The notes: a model not told the origin generated them from the sequence alone. Shown: positions 5,595-13,576, counted from the first letter of the stretch. The stretch is DNA of 13,669 bases from an uncultured Opitutales bacterium (GCA_900552245.1 URYY01000052.1:1-13669), one strand, 5' to 3'. Made by a program: numbers and translations.

Positions 5595-6500
5595 TTATTC
5601 AAAATCCTTCATTTCCGCAATGGCTTTTGCGTTCAAAGCCTTGTCAATTCTCTTGGCAAGTCCTGTGAGAACGCCGCCGGGGCCGCACTCGTAGTACTGC
5701 TCTATGCCGAGCTTTGCGGCATTTCTTACGCACAGCTCCCACTTTACCGGAGAAACAACCTGTTTTACGAGCATTTCTTTTATCTCCTTGGGGTCGCTTA
5801 CCCTGTTGCCCGTTACATTCGTAAACACCGCAAGTTTGGGTTCTTTAAATTCTATCGTATTTAAGAACTTTTCAAACTCAACTCTCGCGGGCTCCATGAG
5901 TCTGCTGTGGTAGGCTCCCGCAACCTTTAGCGGAACTATGAGTTTGAATGCGGCTCTGTCTTTCGCAGCTTGCGTAGCCGCCGCAACCTTGTCGGCCTCG
6001 CCCGAAACAACTACTTGCCCGGGGCAATTCAAATTGGCCATATCTATATCAAATTCCTTGCAGAAGGGCTCAACCGTCTCGGGAGTGCCGCCTATAAAGC
6101 AGGTCATTGCGCCCTTTGAGCTCTCGCAGGCCTTTTGCATAAGCCTTCCGCGCTCCGCAACTATCTTTAGCCCGTCCTCAAAAGAGTACGTGCCGGCCGC
6201 CGCGTGTGCGGTAAGTTCGCCAAGCGAAAGACCCATCGCAGCCTTCAAATCGTCAAGCAGCCCTCTCTTTTTTAAAATGGTCATTACCGCTATCCCGTGC
6301 AGGTAAAGCGCCGGTTGGCAAACACTCGTGTTTGTCAACATTTCCATCGGCCCTTCAAAGCAGTACTTTGAAAGCGGCATGTTCAGCGTTTCGTCGGCGC
6401 GCTTAAACAGATCGCGCACGTCGCTATCCGAGTCAAACAGGCTCTTTGCCATTCCCACGCTCTGAGCCCCCTGTCCTGAAAACCATAATCCAGTTGTCAT
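5595..6500 (-). CDS. fabD: Malonyl-CoA:ACP transacylase FabD
   Basis: A 301-residue enzyme that moves malonyl from CoA to acyl carrier protein, supplying the extender unit of fatty-acid synthesis in the cytoplasm. The N-terminal LWFSGQGAQSVGM, nucleophile S92 in GLSLGE (90-95), R116 in the ERGRLM stretch, Q161 in NCPGQVVVSG, and H197 in GAYHS are all at the expected places, and the length is normal for the family (about 300). The start codon has AAAGGA about 8 nt upstream. It lies 47 bp after the MCE lipoprotein gene on the same strand without a terminator between, so it may be read from the mla transcript, linking lipid synthesis with lipid transport. Confidence 0.95.
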   Translation of the reverse strand: MTTGLWFSGQGAQSVGMAKSLFDSDSDVRDLFKRADETLNMPLSKYCFEGPMEMLTNTSVCQPALYLHGIAVMTILKKRGLLDDLKAAMGLSLGELTAHAAAGTYSFEDGLKIVAERGRLMQKACESSKGAMTCFIGGTPETVEPFCKEFDIDMANLNCPGQVVVSGEADKVAAATQAAKDRAAFKLIVPLKVAGAYHSRLMEPARVEFEKFLNTIEFKEPKLAVFTNVTGNRVSDPKEIKEMLVKQVVSPVKWELCVRNAAKLGIEQYYECGPGGVLTGLAKRIDKALNAKAIAEMKDFE

Positions 6501-6547
6501 GATTGCAATCCTTTCCCTTATAACATTTAAATCAAGCTTTTTTTGCC

Positions 6548-7183
6548 TCAGTTCTTGTAGTTCTGCCTCTTAAATTCAACTATTCCCTTTACTATATCTT
6601 CCGAGAGCTCGCTCAAGCCCCTATCCATCGCCGATATGTAGGCGTCGTAGCCGCCCTGCGCCGGGATTTCGCGCACAAAGAGCTTCGCCTTTTGCGCGAC
6701 AATTTTTGAGCCTTCGGGCTTTATGAGCTGCCATCTTGCCTTGAAGCTCAAATCCTTACCCACTACGCCTATGCACTCGGCTATTATCACCCTCACCCCG
6801 ATGCAGTCGGGCTCCGGCGCTACGCCCGGGTAAGCGTAGACATTTTCCGATTTTGCCATCTTTGAAATGTTCGCAGCTATTGTGCGTGTAAAGGCGTCAA
6901 CCGGAAATTCCGGCAGCCTGTGTATGTCGGAAATTACTATCTCGGAACTGCCCTCCTTTGCCGAAACTATCTGCTGGCGCGACATGTATGCGGGCATTCT
7001 AACTTGCGATACGTTTAGCATCACATTTTCCGCCCCTCCTAGCACTTGCGGGTTATCCGCCGATTTTATCAGATAGTACTTCGTCGGATCCTCGCGCGGC
7101 GTAAGAAAATCGCCCATGCACCCCGATAGCGGGGCCGCGAGAGCAAGTCCGCAAATTGCCGCAAAAATATTTAGCCTCTTCAT
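6548..7183 (-). CDS. ABC-type transport auxiliary lipoprotein (PqiC/DUF330-like)
   Basis: A 211-residue lipoprotein. The N-terminus MKRLNIFAAICGLALAAP leads to the lipobox L19-S20-G21-C22, so C22 would be lipidated. The following PREDPTKYYLIKS resembles the YYTL start of the ABC_trans_aux family, as do the mid-region VSQVRMPAYMSRQQIV and the later ARWQLI strand. Family members such as PqiC sit at the outer membrane and help MCE proteins contact it. It is the fourth gene of the mlaEFD operon, starting 8 nt after mlaD with a good TAGGAG ribosome-binding site 6 nt before the ATG, which supports a role as outer-membrane partner of this transporter. Confidence 0.85.
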   Translation of the reverse strand: MKRLNIFAAICGLALAAPLSGCMGDFLTPREDPTKYYLIKSADNPQVLGGAENVMLNVSQVRMPAYMSRQQIVSAKEGSSEIVISDIHRLPEFPVDAFTRTIAANISKMAKSENVYAYPGVAPEPDCIGVRVIIAECIGVVGKDLSFKARWQLIKPEGSKIVAQKAKLFVREIPAQGGYDAYISAMDRGLSELSEDIVKGIVEFKRQNYKN

Positions 7184-7191
7184 AATTACTC

Positions 7192-8184
7192 CTACTTGTT
7201 TTTCGTGGGTTTGCCTATCAAAAGTGAGTTCGGGTTACGCTCTATGTAATCCGCCAGTGCCTTTACAGATATGGCGGCGTCTCCAAAGCTCTTCATGAGA
7301 AGCGACAACTCATACCTAAACGGTGAGTTCGGCGAGACTATCGCGTCGAGCTCGTCCAAGACGCCGGCAAACTTGCCCATTGCAAGCGAGGCGTCTTTCG
7401 AGACTTGCTTTATAGAGCTGTTCGCATCTTTTATAAATATGTCTCCATCGGATAATAGCTTGTTTAGATTATCGAGCGTCTGCATTATTCTTTCGTCGCC
7501 GCTTATCTTCTGCAGATTATCCAAAGTCAAATTTAGCTTCTTATTTATAGCCGCCGCGTCGAGCTGCTCGACCTTGCTGTTTGCGTTTACGATTAGCTTG
7601 TTGAGGTTGGCTGCCATCTCCTTAAAATCTATCTCGGCAACTTCTAGAATTGTGTCTTCAACCTTTTTTGCCAAGTCCGCAAGCCCAGATGGGGCAACCG
7701 GAATTTCAAGCACGTTTCCACTTCTGTTGTGCAAGACATACTTGTCTCCAGGATTTGCAAAATAATCGAGCTCAACATAGAGCATTCCGGTAACTATGCT
7801 CTGATACTCGAGCTTTGCTCTTAGACCGTCGTTTATTTGGCGTATAAATACTACTTCCGAGGTCGTTAACGGGTTGTCGTCAACCTCGGTACTCTTTTTT
7901 ATCACTTCCAAATCAATCGAAAGATACACCGATATCGACGATTTTGTTGGATCCTTTTTGGACACGTTTATGCGTATATCTTTGACCTTTCCAATCTTTA
8001 CGCCCTTGTACTTCACGGGGGCTCCTACGTCCAGGCCGTTTATGCTGTCGCGAAAGTAGCAGACTGCCGTCTCGGTTTTAGTAAAAATTTTTGCCGCGCC
8101 AAAAACCACTATCGCTATCAGCGCAAGCATAGATGCCCCCACGACAAATATGCCTATGGCAACAGGATTAACTTTCTTGTTCAT
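7192..8184 (-). CDS. mlaD: MCE-domain protein MlaD-like, with long C-terminal helical region
   Basis: A 330-residue periplasmic lipid-binding subunit. A membrane anchor spans about 10-31, then a single MCE domain covers roughly 38-145, with the typical GLDVGAPVKYKGVKIGKV near 50-67. Residues 167-318 are predicted helical and rich in L/N/K heptad-like repeats (NLNKLI, LDNLQKI, LDNLNKLL), ending with the YIERNPNSLLIGKP motif common in MCE proteins of this type. MlaD of E. coli is shorter (about 180 residues); the extension is as in PqiB/YebT-type and actinobacterial or chloroplast-type proteins and could bridge the periplasm as a hexameric tube. Start overlaps the mlaF stop by 4 nt. Confidence 0.88.
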   Translation of the reverse strand: MNKKVNPVAIGIFVVGASMLALIAIVVFGAAKIFTKTETAVCYFRDSINGLDVGAPVKYKGVKIGKVKDIRINVSKKDPTKSSISVYLSIDLEVIKKSTEVDDNPLTTSEVVFIRQINDGLRAKLEYQSIVTGMLYVELDYFANPGDKYVLHNRSGNVLEIPVAPSGLADLAKKVEDTILEVAEIDFKEMAANLNKLIVNANSKVEQLDAAAINKKLNLTLDNLQKISGDERIMQTLDNLNKLLSDGDIFIKDANSSIKQVSKDASLAMGKFAGVLDELDAIVSPNSPFRYELSLLMKSFGDAAISVKALADYIERNPNSLLIGKPTKNK

Positions 8185-8954
8185 CTTGAACCTTTCTGTG
8201 ATATGGGATCAACGCCCCTATTTAAAAACGTTCTTACGTCGGCGTTTGCGCAATTCAAAAGTTCCGAAGGCTTGCCTATGGCTCCCTGAGTGCGCGTTTT
8301 ATTGTCTAGAAATATTGCGCGATCGGCTATCGTAAATATGCTGGCAAGCTCGTGCGTCACAACTACTATCGTCGCCCCGAGGCTGTCCCGCATTTGCAGG
8401 ATAAGCTCGTCGAGCCTCCTTGATGAAATCGGGTCAAGCCCGGCGCTGGGCTCGTCAAAAAATAGTATTTCCGGATCTAGGGCTATGGCTCTGGCAAGCC
8501 CTGCGCGCTTGCACATGCCACCCGAAATCTCCGCCGGGTAGAAATCTCCAAAACCGCGCAGCCCAACTAGCGCAAGCTTTAGATTTACAAGCTCATCTAT
8601 GTCGCTTTTGCTAAGTTTTGTAAATTCCGAGAGGGGCAGGGCTATGTTTTCAGCCAATGTCATTGAAGACCACAGCGCCCCTCCCTGATACAGCACTCCG
8701 AAAGAGCGCAGCATTTTCTTTTTTTCGTCGGGCCGTGAATTTGTAAAGTCCTTGCCGTCGTAATATATCTCGCCCTTTGCGGGATCCTGCAAACCTATCA
8801 TATTCCTAAGAAGCGTGCTTTTTCCGCAGCCGCTGCCGCCCATAATTACGAAAACTTCGCCCCTCTTTACGCCGAAATTTAAATCGCGCATCACTACATA
8901 GTCGCCGTAGGCTAGGGTGAGGTCTCTGACTTCGATTTTGTATTCCTGCGTCAT
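8181..8954 (-). CDS. mlaF: MlaF-like ABC transporter ATPase
   Basis: A 257-residue ABC ATPase powering the phospholipid transporter at the inner membrane. Walker A is GGSGCGKST (39-47), the Q-loop LYQGGALWSSMTL (88-100) is the MlaF type, the signature is ISGGM (143-147), Walker B ILFFDEPSAGLDP (163-175) carries E168, and H201 is the switch histidine. The GGALWSSMTL and GGMCKRAGLARA sequences separate MlaF from other importers. It overlaps mlaE upstream and mlaD downstream by 4 nt each (ATGA), the classic mark of translational coupling, so all three proteins are likely made together. Confidence 0.94.
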   Translation of the reverse strand: MTQEYKIEVRDLTLAYGDYVVMRDLNFGVKRGEVFVIMGGSGCGKSTLLRNMIGLQDPAKGEIYYDGKDFTNSRPDEKKKMLRSFGVLYQGGALWSSMTLAENIALPLSEFTKLSKSDIDELVNLKLALVGLRGFGDFYPAEISGGMCKRAGLARAIALDPEILFFDEPSAGLDPISSRRLDELILQMRDSLGATIVVVTHELASIFTIADRAIFLDNKTRTQGAIGKPSELLNCANADVRTFLNRGVDPISQKGSR

Positions 8955-10108
8955 ATTCCAAAAATGTTAAATAGAATTGCAAAAATCGCGTCTGCTACGA
9001 TTATTAGCGTTATGCTCGTAACCACGCTCGAGGTCGTGCTCATGCCGACGGCTGCGGAACTATTGCCGCAAGTGATGCCCTTCATGCAGCCGACTGTCGC
9101 AACTATCACCCCGAAAACCAGGCTCTTGCCCACACCAGTTGCGCACTGAACCAAATCTAGCGAGGCTATCGTGCGGCCCATGTAGGCGTCGTAATTTATG
9201 TCAAACATTCCCCAGCCTATCGCAAAGCCTCCCAACATTCCTATGAAGTCCGAAAATATGGTAAGGAGGGGAAACATCAAAATTAGGGCTATCATTCTTG
9301 GCAGAACCAAAAATTCAAGCGGCGAGATTCCGAAAGTCTTAAATGCTGCAATTTCCTCGTTTATCTTCATAGAGCCGAGCTCCGCTGCGTAAGAGGCTCC
9401 CGTTCTGCCCGCCATGACTATGGCAACCATTACAGCGCCCATCTCTCTTACCATTGCAAGCCCAACGAGATCGGCCACGAATATTTCCGTAGCGTACTTT
9501 GCAAGCTGAATGGCGCTTACAAAGGCGAGTATCAAACCTACTAAGAAGCTTATTAGCCCCACTATCGGGAGAGCTTCGGGACCCGCCCTCTGTATTTGTA
9601 GCATCAAATCCGAAGTGCTAAAGCGGGCTTTGCGGATAAATAGGCGGCCCGTCGCTATTATCATATCTCCAAAAAATTCGAGCTGATCTTTGAAGCTGCC
9701 CACCATATTTATGGTTCTATTGCCCATTTGATAAAACAGCCCGCTTGGCTTCTCTGACTTGTCGGAAGGCTTTCCCGGAACCGCCACAGCAAGCTCCAAC
9801 AAGCGGCGCGGCCCGTCGGGAAGTCCGCTTAAATCGACGTTTATACCGAGCTCTCTGCACTTGTCGTGCAGGCGAAGAAGAAGGCATATCAAGGCTGAGT
9901 CAAAATCCCCCAGCTTGGAGCAGTCGAAACTCAGATTCTTTATATCGCAACTCAGCCCCCTGCTCAACATTGCTATGTTTGTGCGCGCCTTTTCCGCAAG
10001 CCAATCGCCCTGGATTTCAACGCAAGCGGAATTCCCCGAGACTCGCAAGTGTGCAGTCGCCTCAATTATGCGCCCCTCTGGCTCTCCTTTCAACAGGTTA
10101 AAAAGCAT
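8951..10108 (-). CDS. mlaE: MlaE-like permease with fused N-terminal STAS (MlaB-like) domain
   Basis: A 385-residue inner-membrane subunit. Residues about 17-108 form a STAS domain like MlaB (FDCSKLGDFDSALICLLLRL at 61-80, with the D70-S71 pair in the MlaB Ser/Thr position). Residues about 124-385 are the MlaE permease, with the conserved GLISFLVGLILAF (184-196), REMGAVMVAIVMAGRTGASYAAELG (221-245) and FKTFGISPLEFLVLPR (256-271), and about five membrane helices. In E. coli MlaB is a separate protein that binds MlaF; here the two are one chain, a fusion known from several Gram-negative phyla. It is the first gene of the operon. No Shine-Dalgarno is visible; the upstream 60 bp is AT-rich. Confidence 0.92.
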   Translation of the reverse strand: MLFNLLKGEPEGRIIEATAHLRVSGNSACVEIQGDWLAEKARTNIAMLSRGLSCDIKNLSFDCSKLGDFDSALICLLLRLHDKCRELGINVDLSGLPDGPRRLLELAVAVPGKPSDKSEKPSGLFYQMGNRTINMVGSFKDQLEFFGDMIIATGRLFIRKARFSTSDLMLQIQRAGPEALPIVGLISFLVGLILAFVSAIQLAKYATEIFVADLVGLAMVREMGAVMVAIVMAGRTGASYAAELGSMKINEEIAAFKTFGISPLEFLVLPRMIALILMFPLLTIFSDFIGMLGGFAIGWGMFDINYDAYMGRTIASLDLVQCATGVGKSLVFGVIVATVGCMKGITCGNSSAAVGMSTTSSVVTSITLIIVADAIFAILFNIFGI

Positions 10109-10372
10109 AAACGTCGTTTATTCTTACATATTAAAAAAAAATTTGAAGCTTTTTTTTACTCTGCATATTTCGCCTAATTGAGGAACTTTGGGTTCTATTA
10201 TTAAAGTAAAAAAGTAGATAAATTCCGGTTTAGCCATAGGTGTTGCCATGCAAACTCTAGTCGGCAAAAAACCTTCAATTTTAGCTTGCAGTCTTAAACG
10301 GCTAAATTTCGCCCTCATTTGCAATTTGACTTTTGCCTTTTAAAGTGAAAGGCTCTGCGATTTACGGTTGGT
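10109..10372. promoter_or_regulatory. Divergent intergenic region between mlaE and the membrane-kinase fusion gene
   Basis: These 264 bp separate two genes transcribed away from each other and so must hold both promoters. A block of A and T runs at 10130-10158 lies just upstream of mlaE (minus strand). On the plus strand TTGACT (10326-10331) could be a -35, but no -10 lies at proper distance. Nothing else is recognised. Confidence 0.45.
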
Positions 10373-11698
10373 ATGGATAGACGCGAACTTACAAAGCGAT
10401 ATGCGCTCTTTTTATTTTCAGTGCTCGTCAATGCTTTCAGCATTGCCTTTATAACTAGGGGTATGTTGGGTTTGTCGCCCATATCCACGGTTCCATATGT
10501 CTTGAGCCTAATAGCGCCGCTTACAATGGGGCAGTTTACAATACTTATGAACTTCGTGTTCATATTGCTCGAGGTCATTTTGATGAAGCGTGCCGAGGTT
10601 TTTGCCAAAAAATATGAGCTGCTCAGCCAGATTCCGGTCACTATACTATTCGGCAGTTTTATTGATGTTTCGGTCTCAATTTTATGGTGGTTGGAACCGA
10701 CTTTATTCATAGGGAAGTTCGCGACGCTAATTATGGGGTGTTTCATTTTGGCCTTTGGAATAAGTCTGGCAGTTAAGGCGGATGTCTCGATGGTTACGGG
10801 CGAGTACTTAGTGAGGATAATTTCGCGCACGACAAAGTGCGAATTTGGATGGGTCAAATTGGGTTTTGATATAAGCTTGGTTCTTATTTCCACAATTCTT
10901 TCCCTGGTCTTTTTATCGTCCTTTGAGGGGGTTGGAATAGGCACTATTGCCGGCGCGCTAATGGTTGGGCCGGTGACGCACTTTCTGGTGCCGCGGCTGA
11001 GCTTTTTAGATTCGCTTTTGCATGTCGATAGCTCCGTTGCGATTCCTGAAGCTAAGTCCAGCCTGCCGCTAATAATAACAATAACGCACGAGTTCGGAAG
11101 CAGGGGCAGGCAGCTTGGGAAGATGCTTTCAGATAGTTTGGGGATAAAGTGCTACGACAAGAAGTTGATATCTATGGTCGCTGCCGATAGCAAGCTGCCG
11201 GAGAAGTTGGTATCGGAGAAGGAGCAGTCAAAGCAGGCGCTTTCTCTCTTAGATTTGGTGCTTTGCGATTACGTAACGCCCTTGGAGGAGTCGCTCTCAA
11301 AGGAGGATAGAATATTTGTCTCGCAAAGCCGAGTGATAAGGCGCATCGCGCTAAGAGAGAGCTGCATTATAGTTGGAAGGTGTAGCGATTTTATTTTGAA
11401 AGACTGGCCCAAGGATTCAATAATAAGCGTATTTTGCTATACGGATTTAGCAAGTGCCGTAAAGAGAGTAGTGGAGGAATACCACAAACCCAGGGAGGGA
11501 GCCGAGGAGGAAGTTTCAAAGGTGAATCGCTACAGGATTAGCCATTACCAGCACTTTACGGGTAGGCGCTGGGGCGATTCCGCAAATTACGCGTTAATGT
11601 TAAATACAAGCCAAGTGCCCCTCGCTTTGGCTTGCGAGATAATAAGGCGCATGTATCGCCAGAAGTTTGAGAGTTTGAAGCTTGCCAAGTCGCGCTAG
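10373..11698 (+). CDS. Fusion of YczE/YitT-like membrane domain with cytidylate-kinase-like domain
   Basis: A 441-residue protein in two parts. Residues about 10-215 have five to six membrane segments and resemble the YczE/YyaS/YitT (DUF6198) family: FITRGMLGLSPISTVPYVLS (26-45), then FGISLAVKADVSMVTGEYLV (128-147) and the FEGVGIGTIAGALMVGPV (184-201) stretch. Residues about 233-430 match the cytidylate-kinase-like family (Cytidylate_kin2): ITITHEFGSRGRQLGKML with the phosphate-binding loop GSRGRQLG (242-249), YDKKLI (261-266), IVGRCSDFIL (333-342), and HYQHFTGRRWGDSANYALMLNTS (391-413). I recall this domain pair in Bacteroides and clostridial proteins; substrate and role are unknown. The kinase would face the cytoplasm. 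It stands alone as a single gene divergent from mlaE. Confidence 0.82.
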   Translation: MDRRELTKRYALFLFSVLVNAFSIAFITRGMLGLSPISTVPYVLSLIAPLTMGQFTILMNFVFILLEVILMKRAEVFAKKYELLSQIPVTILFGSFIDVSVSILWWLEPTLFIGKFATLIMGCFILAFGISLAVKADVSMVTGEYLVRIISRTTKCEFGWVKLGFDISLVLISTILSLVFLSSFEGVGIGTIAGALMVGPVTHFLVPRLSFLDSLLHVDSSVAIPEAKSSLPLIITITHEFGSRGRQLGKMLSDSLGIKCYDKKLISMVAADSKLPEKLVSEKEQSKQALSLLDLVLCDYVTPLEESLSKEDRIFVSQSRVIRRIALRESCIIVGRCSDFILKDWPKDSIISVFCYTDLASAVKRVVEEYHKPREGAEEEVSKVNRYRISHYQHFTGRRWGDSANYALMLNTSQVPLALACEIIRRMYRQKFESLKLAKSR

Positions 11699-12027
11699 GG
11701 CGGCGTAATTTCCAGCCATTTGCCTTTATTTTATATCTCTTATTGCACTTTGGCAAATTGATGCGGGAGTTGTTTATTCTTCGCGGGGCTTGCATATATT
11801 ATTTGTAGCAGACTTTGTGTGCATCTAGCCTTTGGGGGCTTAATCTTTGCTGGTCAGCTTATATTCCCATACGGTTTTATATTCCAGATTGCTCACCTTG
11901 TTTTTGCAATTCTTAATTGCAGATGAAAAGCACATTCATTGTGGAGTTTTGCAGTCGGATTTGTTCTGTGCTTTGGGACGCAAAAAAAAGCCCGCAAGAT
12001 TAAAAACCTAGCGGGCTTTTCTTCAAA
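11699..12027. other. Intergenic region after the fusion gene
   Basis: About 330 bp without a supported gene. No terminator is obvious for the fusion gene; ATTTGCC/GGCAAAT (11718-11724, 11752-11758) form a weak inverted repeat with a 27-nt loop. The right end holds the tRNA-Pro terminator. One frame from a GTG near 11820 encodes about 33 hydrophobic residues but has no ribosome-binding site. Confidence 0.6.
11982..12020 (-). terminator. Terminator of tRNA-Pro
   Basis: AAAAGCCCGC (11986-11995) and GCGGGCTTTT (12011-12020) pair perfectly over 10 bp with a 15-nt loop. On the minus strand the stem is followed by eight T residues, starting 7 nt downstream of the tRNA end. On the plus strand only four T follow, so minus-strand use is preferred. 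Confidence 0.88.
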
Positions 12028-12101
<74 letters not shown>

Positions 12102-12228
12102 TGAAGATAATTTTGTAATAGTGCTACTTTAGCTTTACAAATTCAAGCTTTTTTTAAAAAAATGATGAATATAAGCTCTAATACTTTTTACTTGAAGAAA
12201 TTTTGCATATCCAATTAAATCAACCTAT

Positions 12229-13113
12229 ATGAAAAAGCTTCTATCCAATTTTATCCTTGCGCTGCTGGCGATTGCGCTTGCGGCGGGTTCTTTGTCAGCC
12301 GCTCCCATAAAGATGTCGGGGAGCGACCTAATTGGGGAGAAAATCGAAAAGGAATTGAAGGCCGACGCCTCCGATATAGGGCTTGAGCTGGATATTTCAA
12401 TGGCGGGTTCTCGCGACGGCTTGGACTTGCTAAAGAAGGATCAGACGGACATTGCGATAGTTGCGATTCCTCGCGGCCAACCCATGCCGGAGGGCTTTAC
12501 GCTCGTTCCCTACGCTCATCAAATTGCGGCAATAGTTGTAAATGGCGAAAATCCTTTAGAGGAAGTTTCGCTATTGCAGCTAAGGCAAATATTTAGCTCG
12601 CAGGGCGAGAAGGTAGACTCCTGGGAGAAGTTTGGTTTAAATACGGCGAATATAGTTCGCAACATATATCCTCTGACAGTTCCCCTCAGCGAGAATCTTG
12701 CGCTAGAGCTATTTAAGAACACATGCCTAGACAATGCGAATATATCGGACAATGTCGATGTTCGAAAGTCCTCGGCCGATGTGCTGAACATATTAAAATC
12801 GACGACAAATGCAATAGGCATAGTTGGGATAATTCCTCCGGAGGGTGTCAAGGCTTTGGCGGTTTCAGATTCTCTCGACGGGGCTAAGCGGCAGGCATTT
12901 AAACCGACGCTAGAGAACATACAAAATGGAGATTACCCAATCGTTTTGCATTTTTACATTGCTTACAAGAAGGACAAGTTAAAGCAGTTGAAGCCTCTTT
13001 TGCAGATTCTTTTGAGCGATAGGCTTGCAAAAGTTATAGATGATGGCGGACTTACGGCGGCTCCAAAAAGTTTCAGAAAAAGTTACAGTTTAGAGCTTGA
13101 CATTCAGAAGTAA
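12229..13113 (+). CDS. PstS-like periplasmic substrate-binding protein (orphan)
   Basis: A 294-residue exported protein. MKKLLSNFILALLAIALAAG is a clear signal peptide with cleavage near SLSA24-A25; there is no lipobox. The mature part has the type-II periplasmic binding layout of the PstS/PBP_like family: GSDLIGEKIEKEL (31-43), AGSRDGLDLLKKDQTDIAIVAIP (59-81), the ENPLEEVSLLQLRQIFSSQ segment, and the typical late FYIAYKK strand. Phosphate is the usual ligand, but the phosphate-loop residues are not well kept, so another anion is possible. No permease or ATPase genes adjoin it; it lies between two tRNA genes. No Shine-Dalgarno is visible before the ATG. Confidence 0.75.
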   Translation: MKKLLSNFILALLAIALAAGSLSAAPIKMSGSDLIGEKIEKELKADASDIGLELDISMAGSRDGLDLLKKDQTDIAIVAIPRGQPMPEGFTLVPYAHQIAAIVVNGENPLEEVSLLQLRQIFSSQGEKVDSWEKFGLNTANIVRNIYPLTVPLSENLALELFKNTCLDNANISDNVDVRKSSADVLNILKSTTNAIGIVGIIPPEGVKALAVSDSLDGAKRQAFKPTLENIQNGDYPIVLHFYIAYKKDKLKQLKPLLQILLSDRLAKVIDDGGLTAAPKSFRKSYSLELDIQK

Positions 13114-13167
13114 ATCGGCAGTATTTGGCGCTTTCAAATTTGCTCAAACTTAGTTTGATTTGAATTT

Positions 13168-13243
13168 GCGGGCGTAGCTCAATTGGCAGAGCGCGACCTT
13201 GCCAAGGTCGAGGTTGTGGGTTCGAACCCCATCGCCCGCTCCA
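13168..13243 (+). tRNA. tRNA-Gly(GCC)
   Basis: A 76-nt tRNA with perfect acceptor pairing GCGGGCG/CGCCCGC, discriminator T and an encoded CCA (13241-13243). The D stem is GCTC/GAGC, the anticodon stem CGACC/GGTCG encloses TTGCCAA (anticodon GCC at 13201-13203), and the T arm is GTGGG-TTCGAAC-CCCAT. It starts 54 bp after the PstS-like gene; a 6-bp inverted repeat TCAAAC/GTTTGA (13144-13158) lies just upstream. A terminator follows. Confidence 0.96.
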
Positions 13244-13252
13244 CTTTAGAAT

Positions 13253-13290
13253 AAGCCTCGGAAGTTATCTTTCGGGGCTTTTATTTTTTT
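13253..13290 (+). terminator. Terminator of tRNA-Gly
   Basis: AAGCCTCGGAA (13253-13263) and TTTCGGGGCTT (13270-13280) form an 11-bp stem with two G-T wobbles around GTTATC, followed by a T-rich tract to 13290. It begins 10 nt after the CCA end. Confidence 0.88.
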
Positions 13291-13406
13291 TAAGCGGGCG
13301 AAGTTGGGGTGAGAACCACAAGTGGGTTTGACCATTAAAGTTTTGCAAGGCAAAAGCTTTAATGGGAAGCTTTGGCTTTAGCCAAAGACCCCGAGCGCTT
13401 GCGCGA

Positions 13407-13479
13407 GTGGGCGAGACTGCGCGGATTTTTGCGTTTGACAAAAACCAAGCAGCGAGTTCAAGCCTTTTTACCCGCTCCA
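13407..13479 (+). pseudogene. Decayed tRNA-like sequence, probably a former tRNA-Gly copy
   Basis: The 3' end GAGTTCAAGCC...ACCCGCTCCA has the T-loop, acceptor strand, discriminator T and CCA of tRNA-Gly, and GTGGGCG at 13407-13413 could pair with TACCCGC (five pairs, then a mismatch and a wobble). The whole is 73 nt, normal tRNA size, and sits 236 bp from the real tRNA end. The D arm cannot be formed, the T stem pairs poorly, and the middle TTTTG-CGTTTGA-CAAAA arm lacks the invariant T before the anticodon, so it is not a working tRNA. Confidence 0.4.
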
Positions 13480-13487
13480 CTTTAGAG

Positions 13488-13527
13488 GAGCCTTGAAGGT
13501 TTTAGCATTCGGGGCTCTTATTTTTTT
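13488..13527 (+). terminator. Second copy of the tRNA-Gly terminator
   Basis: GAGCCTTGAA (13488-13497) and TTCGGGGCTC (13508-13517) pair over 10 bp with two wobbles around a 10-nt loop, followed by TTATTTTTTT. Compared with the first copy the outermost pair changes from A-T to G-C on both sides and a C-G becomes T-G, so pairing is preserved. It follows the decayed tRNA-like copy. Confidence 0.8.
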
Positions 13528-13576
13528 ATCGGGAAGAGTTTGGGTGAGAATCCACAAGTGGGTTTGACCATTAAAG

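Noticed and set aside
6517..6525. An extended -10 (TGT-TATAAG, minus strand) as a private fabD promoter.
   Set aside because: Transcription from it would start inside or after the fabD ribosome-binding site, and no -35 is present.
10315..10944. A 209-residue minus-strand frame over the fusion gene.
   Set aside because: It is antisense to well-conserved membrane-domain coding sequence and shows low-complexity T/S/K/I composition typical of a shadow frame.
11820..11925. A short hydrophobic frame (about 33 residues from a GTG) in the gap after the fusion gene.
   Set aside because: It has no ribosome-binding site, no ATG, and no recognisable similarity; AT-rich DNA yields such frames by chance.
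13294..13479. A tmRNA, suggested by GCGGG at one end and a tRNA-like CCA end at the other.
   Set aside because: At under 190 nt it is too short, and no tag-peptide frame or tmRNA-like 5' sequence is present.
13265..13480. A 71-residue minus-strand frame across the repeat tail.
   Set aside because: It runs antisense through a terminator, the hairpins and the tRNA-like end, has no ribosome-binding site, and is explained by repeat structure rather than coding.
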